Translations under genes and position numbers: made by a program
The notes under the pieces: model-generated
Database searches by the model: none
What the model was told of the DNA's origin: nothing
Seen by the model: the letters and a program-made list of their open reading frames with translations, nothing else
In this document: one piece after another, positions 56,201-64,000 of the stretch
Layout of the letters: each line of letters begins with the position of its first letter
How positions within the stretch are numbered: position 1 is the first letter of the stretch
DNA from: Hygrocybe punicea
Lineage: Eukaryota; Basidiomycota; Agaricomycetes; Agaricales; Hygrophoraceae
Assembly: GCA_963556145.1 (NCBI GenBank)
Contig: OY744464.1
Location: 7,849,508 to 7,913,507, forward strand
Direction of reading: 5' to 3'
Length of the DNA stretch: 64,000 bases

Positions 56201-59200
56201 TACTATACTTGAAATGTGTTGGGTACCCACTGGAGAAATCCAACCGCAAGCGTCGTACGTTCCCTCCCTCTTCCTCAATAAACGATATCTCTGCGACAAC
56301 TGCGATTGTCCAGTTTGAATACTTGTGCTGCGCCTCGCTAATTATCCGGTCAACTGTGTCTAGAAACGTAAGGGATAAAAATCATAACGAACCCTTTGAA
56401 TCCTCCTTCGGTATATATCTGTAAATCCTGGACGTCCATGAAGAATACAACCTCCTTGGAACAGAGGGCACGAATTTGCGGGGGTCCGAAAAAGGCGTGG
56501 AAGTGGAAATCATCGCAAGCGCCACGATGTTCGGCGAGAGCAAAATCTCCAAAGCGCGAGTGGTCGTGATCATCATCAAGTTCGTCGACACACGAAGCAG
56601 CGTCGAGCCAGCGACCTTTGAGGAACGAATTGATTACCTCTACACTGATATTGAAGACGTTGAGGGTCTCAATATCAACTTCGGTGACTACAGACCAGTC
56701 GATCTGATGAGAACGCGAGAGGACGTCGAAATCGGGGAGTGAGTGGATGAAGTGAAAACCACCCCGCCGAAGGAGAGGCAGGTATTCAGTCCTGAGATAC
56801 TTCACAATCATCCTTTGCTTGCGGTCAACATCTTCAAATTCCCACTTGTGTCCCTTGGCAAATCCTGAGTGCTCCCGCACGAATTCGGCAGCTTAGAGCA
56901 GTAGAGGTAAGAAACTCGACAAAACAACAAGTAACAATAAGCATACCATTCAGGTCAAGGATAAGGAATTTAGCCTTGCAAACGTCGGTTTGACCACAGT
57001 TGGCGTAAGTTATATCGGTGATAAGGTGTTGGCGGAACGGAACACGGAATGCACAGGTGTAGTCTTGAAATTTTTCACTAGATTTATAATCATCAGAGCC
57101 AAGAACCCGAACAAAGAGTGTTACTTTACATCGAGCCTTTGGTATCCAGTTTGAAATGCCCAGACTTCAGTCGAAATTGAATAAGAATGTCGTGGTTGCA
57201 AATAAACTGGATTTTCGGACAATCAAAGGCGCTGAAGAACAGAAGATCTTCAGTGCATGGCTTGGGGCGGTGTCTTCCAACGCAAAGTTGGGCAAGGCAA
57301 GTCCCGTGAGCAATTTCGGGTTTGCAAGGCTTGATTCCTCGACCGTGCTTTTCTACACATTCCACGGAGAGGTTCCATAGGGTAGATAGCTGCTGATTAA
57401 CCCAATAAGTGACGGCTTTTGCTCTGTTTCCTAAACACATCTGGGAGAGGGAGAAACGTGAGATTAGGACGAGAGTAGACAAGAGAGAGAACTCGCCTGT
57501 AACAAAATTTGGGACTGACGATTTGACATGGGTCATTTGGTAACCTTTTATACATTTTCATACCAGGAGGGCGGTGCATTGAAATCCCTTGACGTAACGA
57601 GAAAAAGCAATCGCAATACTGCTATACGTGGCCATACGGGGCTTTACATTCCCCGCTGTGTGTAGATAATGGGAGGCCTAGACGTTGACCTTGCCATTGA
57701 GGCTCAGGCAGACAAAAGTTCCGAGAGACCATAAGTAGAATTCTCTCATGGTAAGTTAGATAGAACTCACTGTTACTGACGGGGACCAGTAGCTTTCAAG
57801 TACGGGGTCGAGATCACCTGTGGGAAACCGGGTTTGAGATGTCTCCGGATGCTTGGCATGGTGGGCGATCTCGACATAACGTGCCTGATTCCGAGTCGCA
57901 GACTCCCTTATTTAAGTAATATATTTGGCAAACTCGAGTTTCACAAGTCCCGTAGTCACTACTGAACTATCGGTACTTAGTGAGAATATTACAGGAGTTG
58001 ATCATGAACAGATGTTCAGGGTCTTTTCATATGCATGTCGTGATGGATGCTGAGCGCTCAGCGCTCAGCATCTGAGGCAGCAGCGGCCGCTATTAATACT
58101 CGATAGATTAGCGGGTCATAAGATTGCCAACTTGAAGTGAAAAACAGCGGGCAAAGATTGACAGTTGTAAACCTTATATTGACAACCAGGTCGGGACAAC
58201 TCAAACATCGGTAAGGCACGGCATAAAAGCATCGAATAACGGGGTAGGCGATCGTGCAGGGGCCTGAGCCTGGAGCGTTCGCAGACCTCCGACGCCGGCG
58301 TATTCGGCTGATGACATTAAGAAGGGGGTACGTGGTGCATTGACGCGCTTTACAAAATGTATAATGTCATGTGACCTATGTGGTGCGGCTATTGGGAAAA
58401 CCCTTTGTTTGACAATTTTCCATGGCTCAACTCATCCGCAGCGCGAAGTCTGGAAGCGATTGGACGAACAATGAGCTCCGAGCGTACAACATCAGTATCG
58501 TCTACCAAGATGCTGCCACCTTCTTCGAGATGCCCAACCTCCCACAGCCCACCATAAACCCCGACGTTCTCACTGCTCTAGCGCCTGGTGATACAGATCA
58601 CATTGAAGTGTATGAGCTTCTTCGTACCATGGATCTCGCTATGGCCACCGCACCGGCAGAGGAATCTGCGGTCGACGACTTTGCCGTCCTGCTGTTACGT
58701 GCGCTCGGCTACGTCAGGATAGGCAGGGTTTTAAGGACGAGGAAAAGTTTGCCTCTCGTGATTTGCGGAGAGAATAGACAGGCCAAAACCGATGTTTGTC
58801 TGATCGATGCCGATGAAATCGTGCTCCTCGTCCAGGAAGATAAACGACATCTAGACGATTCGGATCCCGAACCACAACTCATCGCAGAGGCAATCGCTGC
58901 ATTCTCTGCAAATAATCGGACGCGTCAGCAAACCTTAGGTCTACCGCCCCTTCCTTCCAAACTCATGGCTGGAATTACTATGAAGGGCACTGCCCCCATT
59001 TTCTACAAAATCAACATTACGGAAGAACTCGTAACCTGCGTAGGCGGCGCGGCGTACCCGCAGACAGCGTCCATTGTTTATGCGCACATCCCCACTGTTC
59101 CAAGGCCTAACCGTCGCTGGAGTGAAGGCATGAAGCCGTTGGATAATAGACATGCCATCTTGTCATGCTATGAGGCATTCAAGAGATTTGTGGTCTAAGG

Positions 59201-62200
59201 CACGGCGGTGGGTTTATTGTAAATCGTGTATTCGCATGTGTATTCGCAGGCTAAAGTTATTAATTGCGCTTTTCGACTTGGTTGTGGATCTATTCTCTAA
59301 CTGGTCCCCAGTTGTGGTGAAACCGTCATATTTGTTTAGATCACAGCGATCACCTCTTGTGGGGAGCCCAAAGTTTCAAGCCATCAGGGGGTTCTGAGAC
59401 GACCTGTCTTTCTCTTTTCCTGCCGTCACCTGGGTATTTATGTGATTTGTTCTACTCCATTCTCGCTGCGATGCCACGGTAATGTCACTAAACTGTTGCG
59501 ATGCTCTGCGATTTCAAATTTCAAGCCTCGCGTTACTAACGAAGTGGCGAGCATGATTCAATCCAACTGCTGGGTGGAGGATGATGACCCTGAGCGTTTC
59601 TTCCAAACCTTTACCACTACAGCCACACATCATACCGCTATTGCTACAGTCAAATCACATTGCCCACTACAAACACCCAAAACCACCCTCAACGACAATG
59701 CAGCGCAAGGAGACCAGGACGAGGATTAGGATGGTGAGTAAAAATAATTGTTGGGCAACCGATGAACAACGAAATTGGTTGGGCAGATGCACCCAGTGAC
59801 TATCCCTCCACCTCCAGGTAAGTGTCTGTCGGTGCCACCTATTAATCTACTCTCCGGACATGTCCCCATTATCTAAGAATTATATCATTAGGGCGGGGAC
59901 AGGGACACCCTTGACACGGAGGGAGGCGTGTGAGGCCAGAGGACGCGTTCGACGACGTCACGGAGGAGCACTGCGGGTTGCTCAGCGAGAGCGAAAAGGT
60001 TGATCCTGTGCTGCTTGTACTCGACCAGCCCCCTGTGACGTGTTTTTGCCAGGAAGTAGGGGGAGGGACAAACGTACCCTTCATACTCTCGTGCTTCTGC
60101 TCACTGAACGATCGAGGTCATACCCATCCCATGTCGATGAGCTAGAAACGGAGCGGGATGAAGAATGGGGTGTAGACCAGACTGACGAGACTTATAGTTG
60201 GCGGGAGAGATTGAGGGACGAGATTTCTTCGAGTGAGTGCTGACGGTACATCCTCGTCTGCAATACCAAAAACGGTCAATTGGAGAGAAGATGAGAGAGA
60301 AGAAATGGACCTGTCACTCCAGCCCTGCCATTTCGTGTACTAACCATATTATCGCGTGCGAGATCGAAAGCACCGTGCCAATAGCACGGCACTGATGTGG
60401 TGGAGTTTGGATGGCGTCTAACGGCGAAGAGACAACGGCAGGGCACTCTAACCCTGCTGTCTCGTTAGCTAACTCCCCCTCTGTTTGCAGATAACGCCGT
60501 TCGAGGTCGAAGGCGACGTGGTTGCTGTGGTGGAGCTAGATGGCGTCTACCGGCAAAGAGATGAAGGCAGGTCCCTCTAGCCCTGCCACCTCATTTACTA
60601 ACCCCCTCCTTGTCCAGATTATAGGGCGAGAGGTTGAAACCACCAGGCGAGCCGTACAGGGGTGTTGGATGGTTCTAGTTGGCGTCTGATGGCGAAGAGA
60701 CGATGGCAGGGCAAGAAGGCCCTGCCGTCTTGTGTTCAAACCTCCTCGTACGTAGAATAGGGCGTAGGCGGTTGAAAACACCGTATGAGAGGCATGGACC
60801 GTTTTGAAAAGAACGTGGAGCTGATGGAAATGAAGGAGGTTGTCGGCGGTAACTTGGGCGTGGCGCTGGATTAAAACAATGGGGCGGCGATGAACGAGGC
60901 TGGCGGCCCGCAGAACGGCGGTGGTTGTCAATGACGCCTCGTTCGAAGCTGGGAAGGTTATGGTGGCTGTTAGGTGTTGAAAGCCGTCGTCAGCACGAGA
61001 GCAGAAGGAGGGGTCGATCGGAGAAGCGGTGGCACGGATAGATTTAGAAAGTTTGCCCATTCCTTCGAGAGGCTCTGGAGAGCACACATCGCGTAGCGTG
61101 AATTTTGAGATGGGAGGCTCAGGTTCGAGTTCTGGATTTGGGGCAAAGATGAGGGTGGGAGTGAAGGAACGCTTTCTTTCGTGTTCTTTGGCTTTGGTCG
61201 AGTTTAGAGGTTGGTTGAGTTTTATCTGAAAATTTAACGCAGAGGACACGTCGGGGAATTGCTGGGAGGAAGGAGGAAATGTTTGAGCGAGTGAGGTGGT
61301 CTGAGCCACAGATGGCTGCGAGAGAAGTTAAGGGATAACGCTGCGGTTTTGGGTCCTGCGGTTTTGGGTCCTAGTTCTTCGATCTTGTCATGGAGGGTGT
61401 CGTGGTTCACTTGAACCTGTGCAGATAAAGACAATAAAGACAATGCGAAAAATAACAAAAAGCGGAACATTTTTGAGCTCTGGTGCTGTCTTCATGGTTT
61501 CCTTTTCGATATGCTTGAGTTCGTCTTTTAGGCCCGCAAGGCAAAGTCTGCAGGCACTCTGCATTGAAGATTACACAGGAGACGGATGAGGATTTTTTGC
61601 CATCAAATAATATTGAGATATCCACTCAAATATTGAAATGTTATCATAAGTCCAAAAATGTTGTAAAAAGTAAGGTTATCCAAATGCAGTATTCACACCA
61701 AAGATAGTGCAGCAAAATTTTAGATTGGGTGACTTCCCGTAGCATCCAAATAATCTAAAAACATAGATTATCACCATATGCAGTACTCTGATCAACAAAG
61801 CCAAATAGCCACTAAGACCCTGAAAAAAGCTTCAAGCTCCATTGTCCTGAAACGGTGGAATAAACCCAAAATCTGGAAGGGCCCCCCTTCTAGATTAAAT
61901 TTATATCTGTATTAATTTTGGAGATCCACCCCACTCAGAACAATCTGATTGTGCCTTTGCCATGTCAAATTCTAATGTCTCAAGCAGATTCAACTGACAC
62001 TGAACAAATTAGGCCAGCAGCTAGGGGTTCCAGCTCCGACTGGCACCCCGTTTATGTTGAAAACATATTTAAATGCTGCAGGAAGTCACCCATTATTTGG
62101 TCTCCAGATAGTTTAAAATTCTGCCTGCAATATAGCTATCTTCAGTGTGAATACCACTTTCAGATAACCTTATTGTTTACAACATTTTTGGAGTTATGAT

Positions 62201-64000
62201 AACAACAAAAATAATTTTACTATTTGAGTGGAGCTCTCAATATTATTTGATGGCAAAAAATCCTCATCCGTCTCCTGTGTTATAAGGATATCAGAAGATT
62301 TACATAATCTTAAATAAGCTTTCAGCTTACTCACGTGAGCTTTTGCTTTTATCCTAGTGCTTTTCTGTGCTTATCTATGCTTTATGCTGTCTTTATCCTT
62401 TTCATTCCAGCTTATGCTTATTGACAGTGTTAAGGAGCAGCAAGACATCAAAATGCTATTTCGTGACTATGATGGTCTATATATTTGTTGACATAGTAGG
62501 AATAGAGTGTGATGAAAAGTAAAATGCCACGGCAAAGGCTTGTTGCCAAAGACTGGCATCAGAGATTGAGGGGCCATATATGGGCCAAATATGGGTCAAA
62601 TACTTGTTGAGACTTTCAAGGAATATGGCATCTTTACTCCAGACAAGGTATGTTTGCTAAGTATGATCTTTTGTTGATATTGACTATTTTATGAAGCTCA
62701 GCTGGGGTGTTGCCGACAATTCAACCACTTGTGACAGCACAATTGACCATGTAGTGAGGGAGATTGACCCAGCTCAGAAGAGATGGGTGGCAAAGGAGTG
62801 CTGTGGACAATGCATGGAGCATTCTATCATTTGTGTGACATGCGCCTTTCTGTCAGCCATGGTGCCTACCCCCATTCATTTAATAAAGCAAAAGTTGAGC
62901 AAGAAGGCCACTGTTGAGGACTGCAACGACGAGGAAGAAGAACCATATTATGTTCAAGATCGCTTTGATATCATGGATAGTATGACGATTGAGGATGAGG
63001 AAGACCTTGATACTGATTTCAATCCCAAGGACCTTTTAGGCAAAATTCTTGCATTTGTGAACCAAGTTTGTTCGTCTCCGCAAGCATGTTTGTAGCAAGC
63101 TCTGTGTTGGAGAACATCCAGCCTCCTCAACTCCTGAAGTGGGTTTGGACTTGTTGTATAATCTCATCACTTGACTTCTCAATGTATGACTGGTGTGTTT
63201 ATGTCCCCCATTCAGATTGTTGCACAGCTCAAGTCCTTAACAAGGCATGCACAAAATATACCTTGCTGGCTGACAGCTCACCACATGTGTGAGTCCTCAC
63301 CAGAATGAAGAGCTATGGGATGTTCAAGTTAAATGCGAGTGAATGGACACTTTTGGAGCTTATTCGTTATTGTTTAAAGGTATGCTCATTGTAATTGCTA
63401 TTCTCCTATTTTGCTAATGGTTACACATAGGAACCTGCTCTAGCATGTCCAAGCGTCTCAGCCACAACTCGACTGACCATCCAGTGGGCTCTCCCCATCC
63501 TCAAGTTCATGCAAGAGAAGTGGGAAACCATGGCACAAGTTGATAGGTATGTGCAAGTCATCAATGGACTGGAAAGCAGCCTTGCAAACCTTCACAAGTG
63601 GTACAGGAATATGGATGACACCAATATTCATTTCATGTCACTTGTTACGGATCGCTTCTGCAGCAGGCTCCGGCAACAATCAACTTAACTGGGAGGCGGT
63701 TTCCAGAGGAGAGAAGAGCAGTTTTCATTGTTGCTTACAGCTAAGACAACACTGCTAACAGGGGGGGGTCAAGGTCTAGTGTCATTGCAAGCTGTGGGGG
63801 TTACCCAAAACAAGATGAGTCTGCCCCAAGAACCAGACTAAATGTAAGGAAAGGAAAGAAGAAAAAGTCCGAACCAACAACAAGAACAGTATATATAGTG
63901 ACTGGTCTTGAGGGGAGGTAAATAGAAAGACAACCATGAAGCCACAACATGTCCAACTCTACCATGTGTTCACCATGAGGCATACATGAGGCGTCCTCAT

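Overview
This window looks like an accessory, transposon-rich region of a basidiomycete genome, most likely Agaricomycetes. Coding regions are broken by many 45-60 nt GT-AG introns. The non-transposon genes mostly belong to families I associate with mushroom-forming fungi (DUF6698-like proteins, SPT5-like KOW proteins, orphan nuclear proteins). The mobile elements are Copia, hAT, PIF/Harbinger and solo LTRs. I cannot name the species.

Layout. 1-2370: Copia gag-protease-integrase fragment. 2388-4885: long inverted-arm element holding a SINE-like head and interrupted by a 600-bp hAT MITE. 4886-7930: no convincing gene, one diverged repeat. 7933-10911 (-): large orphan nuclear protein with an unstable C7 tract, 110-bp tandem repeats upstream. 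12179-13000 (-): zinc-motif orphan gene. 13488-14506 (+) and 16738-17648 (-): two DUF6698-like copies around a Copia linker fragment (15341-15979). 17809-18126: hairpin hAT MITE. 19053-21750 (-): decayed gene split by a solo LTR. 21771-24200 (-): SPT5-like pseudogene. 25454-32289 (-): zinc-motif gene whose second intron holds a 6-kb hAT element (25866-31870). That hAT carries a broken transposase, a captured RNA polymerase II RPB1 C-terminal segment with CTD heptads, and a third spliced ORF. 32794-34267: orphan gene with one stop. 35194-37740: two intact orphan genes and a C2H2 finger. 37830-42613: minisatellite split by an apparently intact PIF/Harbinger element (38452-42501). 42614-45405: 3' half of a second Copia. 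46668-50334: Copia pol remnant whose reading frame is restored when a solo LTR (4-bp TSD) and a hAT MITE (8-bp TSD) are subtracted. 50816-53426 (-): ITFG1/TIP-like pseudogene. 53520-57527 (-): large unidentified gene with a C-terminal membrane segment. 58422-59198 (+): intact orphan with a PD-(D/E)XK-like motif. 60290-60780: tandem repeats. 61574-62279: Tourist-like MITE. 62640-63690: hAT transposase remnant.

Themes. Insertions are nested and precise, so relative order can be read. Many otherwise open frames are broken by single TGA/TAG codons compatible with C-to-T change. The most unusual object is the hAT that has picked up part of RPB1; about 1.7 kb from its edge lies a broken copy of another Pol II factor, SPT5. 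Everything here was read by eye; no alignment or database search was run, and splice sites are inferred from consensus and frame.
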